Of a stretch of DNA of 64,000 nt, positions 19,024 through 27,816 are shown one piece after another. The stretch is from Okibacterium fritillariae. Lineage in GTDB: Bacteria; Actinomycetota; Actinomycetes; Actinomycetales; Microbacteriaceae. The number at the start of each line of letters is the position of its first letter. The stretch's first letter is position 1. Where the stretch lies: NCBI RefSeq assembly GCF_900167575.1, contig NZ_FUZP01000001.1, positions 62,001 through 126,000 on the forward strand, given 5' to 3'. The position numbers and the translations under genes were made by a program. A model generated the notes under the pieces. The model ran no database searches. It was not told the DNA's origin and saw nothing but the letters and a program-made list of their open reading frames with translations.

Positions 19024-19042
19024 ATTCTCTACTCTAGAATAT
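19022..19042. promoter_or_regulatory. Inverted repeat over the aquaporin start codon
   Basis: ATATTCT-ctactct-AGAATAT is a perfect 7-bp dyad whose left arm overlaps the CAT complement of the aquaporin ATG (19021-19023). It is AT-rich in a GC-rich genome. It could be an operator or a hairpin that hides the start codon. Confidence 0.45.
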
Positions 19043-19133
19043 CAACGTCTGAACGGAAGAAATTTGCTGAGAACGTCGGCGCGTCGAACTCAGGCCCTCC
19101 CCGGCGCACCGAACCCCCCGCCGCGCGGCGTCC

Positions 19134-20384
19134 TCACAACTCGGGCGCTTCGCGTTCCTCCAGGCCCCACGGCGAGCCATACCCGGCAGGCGCCGGCTGG
19201 GCGAGCAGCTCGAGGAACGGTCGCGCGTCGAAGGCCTCGGGGCCGAGCACCCCCGCTCCCGACCAGGTTCCCCGCGCCAGCAGCTCGAGCGCCACCACGG
19301 GGTTCACCGCGGTCTGCCACACCACGGCCTGCGAGTCGTACTCGCGCATGGACCACTCGTTGTCGACCACGTGATAGAGGTAGACGGCCCGGGGTGCGCC
19401 ATCCGTGCCGCGCCCCGTGACGTACAGGCCCGCGCACGTCTTCCCGCGCATCTTGTCGCCGAGCGTTGCGGGGTCGGGCAGCGCCGCCGCCACGACATCC
19501 CGGGGGGACACCTGCACACCCTTCACGGTGAGCGGCTCGGTCTTGTCGAGACCCAGCTTGTTGAGCGTCTTGAGCACCTCGATGAACTCGTCGCCGAGGC
19601 CGTATTTGAACGTCACCTTGCGGGCGTTGGTCCAACGCGGCATGAGGATGACCTCCTCGTGCTCCACGTTCACGCATTCGACCGGGCCGATGCCTTCGGG
19701 AAACTCGAACACCTCCGGCTCGGAGAACGGCTCGGTCGTGTACCAGCCGCGCTCGCGCTCGAAGACGACGGGCGGGTTGAGGCACTCCTCGATCGTCGTC
19801 CAGATCGAGAACGAGGGCGCGAAGTCATAGCCCTCGACCGTGAGGTTGGCGCCGTCGCGCACGCCCAGCTCCTCGATCTCGGAGAAGAGCTCGTCTTCGG
19901 CATACCGGGCGAAGACATCGGAGAGGCCGGGCTCGACGCCCATGCCCACGAGCGCCAGGCGCCCCGCATCCGACCACGCCGAGGCCGCCGCGAACTGCTC
20001 GTCACCCAACATGACGCCGGTCTGAGAAAAGGGGTGGTCGGGATGCCGCACCGACAGGCTCATGGCCATGTCGAGGTAGGTGGCACCGCCCTGGAAGGCC
20101 CCCTCGAAGATGGGCATTACGAACCGCGGGTCGACGGCGTTGAGCACATGCGTGATGCCGTGCTCGCGAATGAGGGCGGCGACGGCATCCGCGGATGACG
20201 CATCCACCTGTGCCGCGCGCAACCGGTCGTCGCCCAGCACGTCGACGAGCACCTGCGGGCGGGCCGGGTCGTAGTCGGCCACCACGAGCAGCTCGAAGAA
20301 CTGCCGCCGCACGGCGATGCGCACGGCCGCAGAGCCCACGCCTCCCGCTCCGACGATGAGAATGCGCAGGCGGTGCTCGGTCAT
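19134..20384 (-). CDS. Saccharopine dehydrogenase-family protein
   Basis: NAD(P)-dependent oxidoreductase of 416 aa. The N-terminal Rossmann motif VGAGGVGSAAV (about 11-21) is followed by the saccharopine dehydrogenase catalytic and C-terminal regions, including MGVEPGLSDVFARYA and PRWTNARKVTFKYG. Family members act on saccharopine or on lysine-like amines and carboxyamines. Actual substrate is not deducible. It starts 3 bp after the stop of the amino-acid permease gene, so uptake and oxidation of an amino acid are probably coupled. It ends 110 bp before the aquaporin start on the same strand. Confidence 0.88.
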   Translation of the reverse strand: MTEHRLRILIVGAGGVGSAAVRIAVRRQFFELLVVADYDPARPQVLVDVLGDDRLRAAQVDASSADAVAALIREHGITHVLNAVDPRFVMPIFEGAFQGGATYLDMAMSLSVRHPDHPFSQTGVMLGDEQFAAASAWSDAGRLALVGMGVEPGLSDVFARYAEDELFSEIEELGVRDGANLTVEGYDFAPSFSIWTTIEECLNPPVVFERERGWYTTEPFSEPEVFEFPEGIGPVECVNVEHEEVILMPRWTNARKVTFKYGLGDEFIEVLKTLNKLGLDKTEPLTVKGVQVSPRDVVAAALPDPATLGDKMRGKTCAGLYVTGRGTDGAPRAVYLYHVVDNEWSMREYDSQAVVWQTAVNPVVALELLARGTWSGAGVLGPEAFDARPFLELLAQPAPAGYGSPWGLEEREAPEL

Positions 20385-20387
20385 GGA

Positions 20388-21983
20388 CTACTTCCCTTCG
20401 GGACGGGTGGAGGGGGCGGCGTCGTCGCTGTGCACGGCGATGGTCAGATCGGGGGAATCCGGCACGAGCACCGGGGTCTCGCGGTTGAGGCTCTCGCCGC
20501 GGTAGAAACGCTTCGAGCCGGGGAACGCCCACCAGATGATCGCGAGCACCAGCCCGAGGGCGAGCGAGCCGATGCCGACGACGAAGGTTCCGCCGATGCC
20601 GAGCAGCGTGCTGTAGCCATAGTCGACGCTCACCATGTCGATGGCCGACTTCACGAATGCGGCCGTGAGCAGTACGGCGCCGAGGAGCGGGAACAGGAAC
20701 CGGAAGAAGAAGTTATGCGCCGAGTCGAAGAGGTTGCGGCGGAAATACCAGACGCACGCGAAACCCGTGATGGCGTAATAGAACGCGATCGCGAGACCCA
20801 GCGACAGGATGGAGTCGGCGAGGATGTTGCTCGACACGGCCGTCATGATCACGTAGTAGGCGATCGAGGCCGCGCCCATGACGAGCGTCGAGAACGACGG
20901 CGTCTTGAAGCGGGGGTGCACCACGCTGAAGCGCGCGGGCAGTGCCTGGTAGACGGCCATCGACAGGGTGCCGCGCGCGGTCGGCAGGATGGTGGTCTGC
21001 GTCGACGACACGGCCGACACGAGCACGGCCACCACGAGCAGCCACGCCCACGGACCGAACAGCGCATCCTTGAGCGCGAAGAAGATGTCGTCCGAGCCGT
21101 CGGGGTTCGCCAGGCCCAGCCCCGACTCGCCGACGCCCGCATACATCATGGCCGCCACCGTGACACCCACGTAGGTGACCAGCAGGATGACGGTCGAGAT
21201 GATGGCCGAACGGCCCGGGATGCGGCGGGGATCCTTCGTCTCTTCATTCAACGCGAGGCAGGCATCCCAGCCCCAATAGATGAAGAGCGCCAGCAGGATC
21301 GCCTCGGTGAAACCCGTCGCATCGGTGAACGCGAACGGGTTGAACCAGTCGAGCGTCGGCATGGTTGGGTCAGGCGCCGTGCCGTTGACGACGCTCGCGA
21401 TGGCCAGGATCGCGAACAGCGCGAGGGCCGCGTATTGGATGGCGAGCAGAACCACCTGCAGCTTCTCGCCGATCTCGAGCCCGCGGTAGCTGACATACGT
21501 CATGGCGGCGATGAAGAAGACACCCGTGGCCGTGACGAGGAAACCGTTCTCGGCCAGCGAGCCGTCGCCGATCAGCAACCAGAGGTAGGTGCCCGCGATC
21601 TGGGCGAGGTTGGCGAGCACCACGATGCCGGCGACAGCGACGCCCCACCCCGCCATCCACCCCACCCACGGGCCGAAAGCCTTGGTCGCCCACGTGAACG
21701 ACGTGCCGCAATCGGGGATCTCGCGGTTGAGCTCGCGATAGGCGAAGGCCACGAAGAGCATGGGGATGAATGCCAGGATGAACGCGATCGGGGCCTGAGC
21801 GCCGACGGCCAGCACGACGAAGCCGAGCGTGGCGGCAAGAGAATAGACGGGGGCCGTGGAGGCGAGCCCGATGACGACCGAACCGGCCGTGCCGAGCGTG
21901 CCCGCCGCGAGGCCCTTGCCCGCGCCGTTCTCGGGAGGGACGGGAGGGCGGCCGGGGGTTCGGGTGGACGGTGCATCGGTCAT
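20388..21983 (-). CDS. APC-family amino acid permease
   Basis: Polytopic amino acid/polyamine/organocation transporter, 531 aa with about twelve hydrophobic segments. After a Pro-rich N-terminus comes the family's first helix (GTAGSVVIGLASTAPVYS). Later motifs include REIPDCGTSFTWA and the EETKDPRRIPGRS loop. Substrate is probably an amino acid. The downstream saccharopine dehydrogenase-family gene, 3 bp away, suggests lysine or a related diamino acid, which is inference. The C-terminal tail is polar and cytoplasmic. Confidence 0.88.
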   Translation of the reverse strand: MTDAPSTRTPGRPPVPPENGAGKGLAAGTLGTAGSVVIGLASTAPVYSLAATLGFVVLAVGAQAPIAFILAFIPMLFVAFAYRELNREIPDCGTSFTWATKAFGPWVGWMAGWGVAVAGIVVLANLAQIAGTYLWLLIGDGSLAENGFLVTATGVFFIAAMTYVSYRGLEIGEKLQVVLLAIQYAALALFAILAIASVVNGTAPDPTMPTLDWFNPFAFTDATGFTEAILLALFIYWGWDACLALNEETKDPRRIPGRSAIISTVILLVTYVGVTVAAMMYAGVGESGLGLANPDGSDDIFFALKDALFGPWAWLLVVAVLVSAVSSTQTTILPTARGTLSMAVYQALPARFSVVHPRFKTPSFSTLVMGAASIAYYVIMTAVSSNILADSILSLGLAIAFYYAITGFACVWYFRRNLFDSAHNFFFRFLFPLLGAVLLTAAFVKSAIDMVSVDYGYSTLLGIGGTFVVGIGSLALGLVLAIIWWAFPGSKRFYRGESLNRETPVLVPDSPDLTIAVHSDDAAPSTRPEGK

Positions 21984-22102
21984 CGTGCGGGCATCCTTGT
22001 CTCTGGGCCGCTCGGGGCGGCAGATAACGCCGATGGTGCTGTGGTGCGTTCACACTAGACCCGCGGGGCTCAGGTCGTGAGGGTTTTTCTCGTGACACGC
22101 GG

Positions 22103-22142
22103 AACGGCGGCATCCCGTTCGAAACGAGACGCCGCCGCCGTT
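22103..22142 (-). terminator. Possible weak hairpin terminator after SRPBCC gene
   Basis: AACGGCGGC and GCCGCCGTT form a 9-bp stem with a long loop between the SRPBCC gene end and the permease start. It lacks a T-tract on the transcribed strand, so termination is uncertain. Confidence 0.35.
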
Positions 22143-22159
22143 GTCATGCTGTGCGAGGT

Positions 22160-22615
22160 TTAGGCCTCGACGTCACCGCGCCAGGCGCCGTCGGGGGTGC
22201 CCTTCGACTCGATGTACTCCTTGAAGTTCTTCAGGTCCTTCTTGATGGCGTGGTTGTCGACGCCGAGCGTCGAACCGAGCTTCTCGAGCAGGCCCTTGGG
22301 CTCCCAGTCGATCTGCACGGTGACACGCGTCTCGGTGTCGGACAGCTTGTGGAACGTGACGACACCGGCGTGGTCGACCTCGCCACCCGTGCTGTTCCAG
22401 GCGACGCGCTCGTCGGGGTGCTGCTCGGTGATGTTCGCCTCGAACTCGCGCTCGACCGTTCCGACCTTGACCTTCCAGACCGTCAACGTGTCGGTGACCT
22501 GGGTGATCGATTCGACCTCGTCGAGGAAGTGCGGGAATTCCTCGAACTGCGTCCACTGGTTGTAGGCGACGGACACGGGGACGTTGACGTCGACGGTTTC
22601 GATCGTTTGGGTCAT
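22160..22615 (-). CDS. SRPBCC-family (polyketide cyclase/START-like) protein
   Basis: Soluble helix-grip protein of 151 aa. The pattern VPVSVAYNQWTQFEEFPHFL, then VKVGTVEREFEANITEQHPDERVAW and a C-terminal amphipathic helix, is typical of the coenzyme Q-binding/polyketide-cyclase-like SRPBCC group. These proteins bind hydrophobic ligands, but none is identifiable here. Start ATG 22615 is supported by AGAGGAG about 9 bases upstream. It stands alone, divergent from the lipoprotein gene at 22802, and the 186-bp spacer should hold both promoters. Confidence 0.88.
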   Translation of the reverse strand: MTQTIETVDVNVPVSVAYNQWTQFEEFPHFLDEVESITQVTDTLTVWKVKVGTVEREFEANITEQHPDERVAWNSTGGEVDHAGVVTFHKLSDTETRVTVQIDWEPKGLLEKLGSTLGVDNHAIKKDLKNFKEYIESKGTPDGAWRGDVEA

Positions 22616-22801
22616 GGTGATACTCCTCTGCGTTGTGCGGTTTACGAGATCGATATCGACGCTACGCCGGGGCATCTCTTCGCGCGCGGGGTGTCGAGAA
22701 TGCGCACGACGTGCTAGAGGACACGCCGCGTTCGAGAGCCGGGTTTGCGGGCCCGTCGGGGGCCGCCGGTAGCATGGCTGACGCGACCTGGGAGGTGCAC
22801 C

Positions 22802-24397
22802 ATGGCCCGAAGCCGAACGACGACCGCGCTCGCCGCGACCGCGCTGGCGGGGCTCGTGGCCCTGACCGGCTGCACGGCGACGAGCCCGACCGGGCCGAAG
22901 ACGCCGTCCGCCGCGCGCACCGTGCTGACGGCCCCCACCGACGCGCTCACGGTGGCCGACGGGGATGCCGCGGCGAATGCGCTCGTGGCCAGCCGGCAGC
23001 TGTTCGGCGAAGCATCCGTGGTCGTCGTCGCTGCGAGCGATGACGCCGATGCGCAAGGGGCCGCGGCTGCCGAGGCCGAGAAGCTGGGTGTGCCGATGTT
23101 GCTCGGCGCGGCGTCTCGCGAGACGGGGTCGACCGCCTCCGCTTCGCCCGAAGAGGGCTCCGACGAGCAGACGGCGAACGCTGTCGACGACGAGCTCGAC
23201 CGCCTCAAGGCGCACACGGTGGTGACCTACGGACAGGTCGACGCGCAGCGACTCGACGTTCCCGGCGATGGCTCAGATGGCGGCGGTGGTGACGAGCGAC
23301 GCATCATTACGGGGTCCGCCGCATCCGACGACGATGTACCCCGCCTCGAACGCGGCGAACGCGCCGGCAAGACCCTCGCCCTCGCGACCGACGACCCGAG
23401 CGCGCTCGCCGCCTCGGCGACCGCCCGCGCGGCCGGTGTGCCCGTGCACGCGCTGCCCGCCGCAGACGCCAACCCGCAAGCATCCGCCGACGCCATCACG
23501 GCCCTCGCCGCCGCACCCGACGACGCCGTGCTCGCCCTGGGCGCCCCCTTCGCCGACCAGCAGGCGCTCGACTGGAAGGTGCGTTCGGCACGCACCGGCT
23601 ACCAGCTGCCGGGTGGCGGTCAGATGCTCTTCCCCGGTCACCAATTCGTGGCCCTCTACGGCGCCATCGGCACGGGCGCGCTCGGCGTGCTCGGCGAGCA
23701 AGATGCCGCGGGCACCGTGCAGCGCGCGAAAGACGTCGCCGCGCCCTACGAAAGCCTCAGCGACAAGACCGTCGTGCCCCTCATGGAGATCATCGCGACC
23801 GTGGCGGCGGGGGCGGCGGGGCCCGACGGCGACTACTCCAACGAGATCGACCCCGAAACCATCCGCCCCTGGATTCAGGCTGCCGCGGATGCCGGGCAAT
23901 ACGTGGTGCTCGACCTGCAGCCCGGCCGCAGCGACTTCCTCACCCAGGCCAAGCGCTACCAATCGCTGCTCGAACTGCCCAACGTGGGCCTGGCGCTCGA
24001 CCCCGAATGGCGGCTCAAGCCCGACCAGGTTCCGCTGCGCCAGATCGGCTCGGTGTCGGCGGCCGAGGTCAACGAGGTGTCCGCCTGGCTGGCGCAGTTG
24101 ACCAACGAGAAGGGGCTGCCGCCGAAGATGTTCGTGCTGCACCAGTTCCGTCTCGCCATGATCCAGGACCGGCAGACGCTCGACATGTCACACCCCGAAC
24201 TGGCCATGCTCATCCACGCCGACGGCCAGGGCGGCCAGCCCGACAAACAGGCCACGTGGCGGGCGCTGCACCAGGGCGCCCCCGAGGGCATGGCGTGGGG
24301 CTGGAAGAACTTCTACGACGAAGACAAACCCATGCTCACGCCCGAGCAGACGATGCGCGACGTCGCGCCGCTGCCCGACCTGGTCACCTACCAATAG
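22802..24397 (+). CDS. Large putative lipoprotein, cell-wall-binding-repeat-like N-part, barrel-like C-part
   Basis: Secreted lipoprotein of 531 aa with lipobox LTGC (Cys24). Residues about 50-270 contain two or three alternating hydrophobic/Ala-rich segments (SVVVVAASDDADAQGAAAA, GVPMLLGAA) reminiscent of cell-wall-binding repeat 2. The C-terminal 250 aa are more conserved-looking: GGGQMLFPGHQFVALYG, PLMEIIATVAAG, YVVLDLQPGR, GLALDPEWRL and GMAWGWKNF. This alternation of beta strands ending in acidic residues looks like a TIM-barrel hydrolase. I do not recognise a named enzyme family. GGGAGGTGCACC gives a good RBS for the ATG at 22802. Confidence 0.8.
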   Translation: MARSRTTTALAATALAGLVALTGCTATSPTGPKTPSAARTVLTAPTDALTVADGDAAANALVASRQLFGEASVVVVAASDDADAQGAAAAEAEKLGVPMLLGAASRETGSTASASPEEGSDEQTANAVDDELDRLKAHTVVTYGQVDAQRLDVPGDGSDGGGGDERRIITGSAASDDDVPRLERGERAGKTLALATDDPSALAASATARAAGVPVHALPAADANPQASADAITALAAAPDDAVLALGAPFADQQALDWKVRSARTGYQLPGGGQMLFPGHQFVALYGAIGTGALGVLGEQDAAGTVQRAKDVAAPYESLSDKTVVPLMEIIATVAAGAAGPDGDYSNEIDPETIRPWIQAAADAGQYVVLDLQPGRSDFLTQAKRYQSLLELPNVGLALDPEWRLKPDQVPLRQIGSVSAAEVNEVSAWLAQLTNEKGLPPKMFVLHQFRLAMIQDRQTLDMSHPELAMLIHADGQGGQPDKQATWRALHQGAPEGMAWGWKNFYDEDKPMLTPEQTMRDVAPLPDLVTYQ

Positions 24398-24491
24398 CGG
24401 GGGAGCGCAACATTCTGAGCGAACCGTCGCTCGGCGTCGAGAGGAACCGCGCAGGGCCGAGGTGGGCGACGAAATGACCGGCGCTCGCGTG

Positions 24492-24800
24492 TCAACTGTC
24501 CGGCGGCGCGGCCAGTGCCGCGAGGCCCGCGAGGTCGAGGCGCAGGCCGGCAGGGGAGTGGTGCAGCGTGAAGAGCGTGTGGGTGCAGCCGCGGCAGATG
24601 ACGATGTCGGACGAGTCATCGCGCTCGACGACGGCCGTGGCGAGCGGGGCCTCGTCGCCGCAATGACGGCACGTGACGAGCGCCGTCGTGAGGTCGGCGG
24701 CAAACAAGGCCGAGAGTGGCCCGGCGAGGGCGTTGCCGTCGACGTTCTCCACGGTCGAGGTGACGCCGTCCGCCAGATGCGGGAACGGGTGAGACGACAT
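24492..24800 (-). CDS. DUF6510-like zinc-ribbon protein
   Basis: Small soluble protein of 102 aa with two Cys pairs, CRHCG and CRGC, spaced for one zinc site, and a leucine-rich C-terminus (LRLDLAGLAALAAPP). It corresponds to the DUF6510 group, commonly found beside a flavin reductase and a sulfite-oxidase-like gene. The ATG overlaps the stop of the reductase gene by one base (TGATG), so it is translationally coupled. The role may be metal or cofactor handling, or regulation. That is inference. Confidence 0.75.
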   Translation of the reverse strand: MSSHPFPHLADGVTSTVENVDGNALAGPLSALFAADLTTALVTCRHCGDEAPLATAVVERDDSSDIVICRGCTHTLFTLHHSPAGLRLDLAGLAALAAPPDS

Positions 24801-25522
24801 CACGAACCTCCAAAACGTTCGGTGCGAATGCGTTGCGGGTCGTGGCCGAGGGCGACGAGCGCCTTCGCCGTGGCCTCGACGAAACCGGTGGGGCCGCACA
24901 CGTACACGGTGGGGGCATCGGAAGCCGACAGCGACGTCTCGGCCAGCAACTCGCGCGTCACCCGGCCGGCGGGGCGAGGCCATCCGCTCGGGGTCTCGCG
25001 CGTGTAGACCCAGTCGAGGGCGAACGACGCGTCGACCAGGGACAGCAGCTCGTCGGCGAAGTACGCGTCGGCCGGGGTGCGCACCGAGTAGAGCAGGCGG
25101 AACGGGGCGGCGCTCGCCGCGGCGTGGTGGGCGCGGGCCATGGCGACGAGGGGAACGATGCCGCTGCCGCCGGCGATGAGTTGCACGGGCTCGGTCTGCT
25201 CGGCATCCCAGACGAAGAAGCCGCCGAGCGGCCCGCGCACCTCGAGCTGATCGCCCACGATCACGTCTTCGACGAGGTAGGGCGACACCTCGCCATCGGG
25301 CAGTTCGTCGACCGCCAGCTCGACGGCCTGCCCGTGGCCGAACGATGCGATCGAGTAGGAGCGCACGGCCTGGTAGCCGTCTTCAGCGGTGAGCCGCAGG
25401 TCGAGGTGTTGACCGGGGCGGTTGCCGGGCCAGCCGGGAACGTCGACGAGCAGGCGGCGGCCCGTGCGCGTCAACATCGCCGCCTCGGTCACCGTGCCCA
25501 CGAACCAGTCGGCCCGCGTCAC
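24800..25522 (-). CDS. Ferredoxin-NADP reductase-type FAD/NAD(P) oxidoreductase
   Basis: Flavoprotein reductase of 240 aa. The FAD-binding motif RSYSIAS lies around residue 60. The NAD(P)-binding half has GGSGIVPLVAM and the C-terminal VCGPTGFVEA. No iron-sulfur motif is present. The start is taken as GTG at 25522, giving a GTGA overlap with the upstream molybdopterin gene. An ATG at 25543 in frame is also possible. It is probably the electron-transfer partner of the molybdopterin enzyme encoded immediately upstream. Confidence 0.88.
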   Translation of the reverse strand: MTRADWFVGTVTEAAMLTRTGRRLLVDVPGWPGNRPGQHLDLRLTAEDGYQAVRSYSIASFGHGQAVELAVDELPDGEVSPYLVEDVIVGDQLEVRGPLGGFFVWDAEQTEPVQLIAGGSGIVPLVAMARAHHAAASAAPFRLLYSVRTPADAYFADELLSLVDASFALDWVYTRETPSGWPRPAGRVTRELLAETSLSASDAPTVYVCGPTGFVEATAKALVALGHDPQRIRTERFGGS

Positions 25523-26112
25523 CAATACCGCTGCTCCTGCCACGGGTCACCATAGGTGTGATAGCCGTTCTGCTCCCAGAAACCGGGGTCGTCGTCGCCG
25601 TGCATGACGATGCCGCGCACCCACTTGGCGCTCTTCCAGAAGTACAGGTGCGGCACGAGGAGCCGGGCGGGGCCGCCGTGCTCGGGCTCGAGGGGCTCGC
25701 CGTCGAACTCGGTTGCGATCCAGGCTTTGCCGTCGAGCAAGTCCTCGAGCGGCAGGTTGGTCGTGTAGCCGCCGTAGGAGTGCACCATCGTGAAGTCGTA
25801 GCTGGTCTCGACCTCGGCGAACAGCGTGTCGAGCGAGACGCCGCGCCAGGTGGTGCCGAGCTTCGACCAGCGCGTCACGCAGTGGATGTCGGTGTCGATG
25901 GTCTCTTGCGGCAGCGCCTGCAGCTCATCCCACGACCACTTCTTCTCGTCGCCCGTCTCGGTGCGGATGAGGAATTCCCACTCCGCGGTGTCGACCTCGG
26001 GCGTCGGTCCGGCCGAGAGCACCGGGAAGTCGGTGGTGAGGAACTGCCCGGGCGGGAGGTCGGGCGTCGATTCGCGGCGGCGCGCCCCGAACCCGCGTGA
26101 GATGACAGCCAT
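25519..26112 (-). CDS. Sulfite-oxidase-like molybdopterin-dependent oxidoreductase
   Basis: Single-domain molybdopterin enzyme of 197 aa. It has the oxidoreductase molybdopterin-binding fold with the Mo-ligand cysteine in DIHCVTRW, plus GVSLDTLF, HSYGGYTTNLPLEDL, GGPARLLVPHLYFWKSAKWV and a C-terminal YHTYGDPW. No Tat signal is seen, unlike MsrP (YedY), so it is probably cytoplasmic. It starts an operon with a flavin reductase and the DUF6510 gene. The true substrate (sulfite, S-oxide or other) cannot be read from the sequence. Confidence 0.88.
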   Translation of the reverse strand: MAVISRGFGARRRESTPDLPPGQFLTTDFPVLSAGPTPEVDTAEWEFLIRTETGDEKKWSWDELQALPQETIDTDIHCVTRWSKLGTTWRGVSLDTLFAEVETSYDFTMVHSYGGYTTNLPLEDLLDGKAWIATEFDGEPLEPEHGGPARLLVPHLYFWKSAKWVRGIVMHGDDDPGFWEQNGYHTYGDPWQEQRYW

Positions 26113-26364
26113 GGTGTCGCCCTTCGTTCGGTGCGCGAGTGGCGCGGCGGATCGCTCGACCGCCGCCCGTACGAACGCGCAACGCGTGCCCTGCCGCTGA
26201 TTCTCGTGCGTGCGGCCGGGCGGCGCAACACTTATTTGTCGAAGGATTGCTCGTTGAAAGGCGGAAGGGGCGACGTTCGACGACCGAGGACGGGGTGACC
26301 CGCGGCCGTGACCGCGTCGTTCAGTGACGGGGGCCGCGCGTGTCAGTGGTGGACGTCGCGTCTG

Positions 26365-27807
26365 TCAGCCGCGGATCGGCGCCTGCCGCGGCCCGGCGTC
26401 GTAGCGGGCGAGGGCATCGGCGTCTTGTGCGAGCCGCGCGGCCCGGCGGGCGATGTCGAGCGCTTCGACCGGATCGGCAGACGCGCCGGCGAGCACGATC
26501 TGTCGTTCCGCTTCGGCGAGGCGCGTGCGCGCCTCGGGACCCACGCGCGAACGATTCGACGTGATGAAGTCGGCCGCGACCTCGATGTAGCTGTTGGCCG
26601 AGAAGATCGCTCCGCGCAGGGCGGCCTGCGCATTCTTAATGCGTTCGACGTTGCTGCGGGCCTCGGCCAGCGCCTGGTCGAGTTGCAGGGATGCATCGCG
26701 CAGTCGTCCGATGGCCGGCAGCGGATTGAGCCCTCCCACGGGAACGAGCTCGCGTCGGGCGTCGGTCGCGGATTCGCCGTCAGCCTCGGCGACTGCGGGG
26801 TCGCCGTCATCGGCGCGCGGCGGAAGGCTCGCGGCACGGGCACCGTTCGCGGCGCCAATCGCTCCCGTTGCGGTGGGCCCCGTGGCGAGGGCGCGCACCT
26901 GCGTCTCTGCGTCGTCGGCCGCGCGCTGGGCAACGGTGATCGCGTCGCCGATCAGATCGGCCGCATCGGGCAACGGGTTGGCGTCACGCGCGGCGCGAGC
27001 CTCGGCAATGCCCGCCCGCGTATCGGCGAGGGAGCTTTCGAGTTCACTGGCCGCCCCGTTGAGGGTCTCTGCGATGTGCTCGACCTGGGCCAATGTGGTG
27101 CGGGCCGTTCCGAGGTGGCGCGCGACGGCGTCGAGGTGGGGAGCGGCGAGTGTTCCACGTGAAACGGCGTCGGCCGCGGCATCCGCTGATCGTCGCGCTT
27201 CGGCGAGCAGGGCCGCCGCGGTGCGGGGTGCGTCGGCAGCGGCACCGATTGCAGTGGGCGAGAAGCGGCGGGCGAGGGCGTCGAGCGTGGCCCGCGCGGC
27301 GGGGAGGGCGGCTTCGGTTTCGGCGAGACCGGCGGTCAGCTGGGCAAGTCGTTCGGGGGCATCGCGCTCGACGGAGCGTCGCTCGCTCAGTGAGGAGTTC
27401 TCTGTTTCGACTAGTCGCGTCGCCGTGGCGCACAGCTCGATGATGCGCGTATTCCAACGGGTGCGGTCAGATTCCGTATCGGGAATATGATCGTCGAGCT
27501 TCTGGCGCAGGAGGAATGCTTCGCGCAGGGCCTGTCGTGCCGAACTCACCGCGCGAGCCACCTGGGCGGCATCGGATTTGCCGAACTGGGCCTCGGCGAA
27601 GCCCACCTCGTCCTCGGCCTGCCGCACGACATCGTCGGCTTGAACCAGGGCCAGACCGGCACGCTGGTCGAGGGCCTCGGGGGTGCGCCCCTCAGCCTCG
27701 AGCACCCGGCGGCCCCGGGCGCGTAGACCGCGCACGAGCAGAACGGCCGCGACGGCGGCGCCCCCGAAAACGATGAGCGAGGGAAGCCACCACAGTGCGC
27801 CAGACAT
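26365..27807 (-). CDS. Membrane-anchored coiled-coil protein of unknown function
   Basis: Protein of 480 aa with one N-terminal membrane helix (about 5-26), then almost entirely Ala/Arg/Glu-rich helix with heptad-like spacing across 45-330. A Gly/Ala/Pro break lies near 330-370, and a last helical bundle covers 375-465. No enzymatic motif is seen. It resembles the helical C-terminal part of some actinobacterial TPM-domain proteins but lacks the TPM domain. It starts 9 bp after the DUF4166 gene. A parS-like sequence is embedded in its coding region near codons 214-219. Confidence 0.75.
   Translation of the reverse strand: MSGALWWLPSLIVFGGAAVAAVLLVRGLRARGRRVLEAEGRTPEALDQRAGLALVQADDVVRQAEDEVGFAEAQFGKSDAAQVARAVSSARQALREAFLLRQKLDDHIPDTESDRTRWNTRIIELCATATRLVETENSSLSERRSVERDAPERLAQLTAGLAETEAALPAARATLDALARRFSPTAIGAAADAPRTAAALLAEARRSADAAADAVSRGTLAAPHLDAVARHLGTARTTLAQVEHIAETLNGAASELESSLADTRAGIAEARAARDANPLPDAADLIGDAITVAQRAADDAETQVRALATGPTATGAIGAANGARAASLPPRADDGDPAVAEADGESATDARRELVPVGGLNPLPAIGRLRDASLQLDQALAEARSNVERIKNAQAALRGAIFSANSYIEVAADFITSNRSRVGPEARTRLAEAERQIVLAGASADPVEALDIARRAARLAQDADALARYDAGPRQAPIRG
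27151..27166. other. parS-like ParB-binding site 2 (within coding sequence)
   Basis: TGTTCCACGTGAAACG matches the parS palindrome TGTTTCACGTGAAACA at 14 of 16 positions. It lies inside the coiled-coil protein gene, where it encodes part of RGTLA. parS sites inside coding regions are common. It is 17.5 kb from site 1. Confidence 0.72.
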
Positions 27808-27816
27808 ACGCCGATT

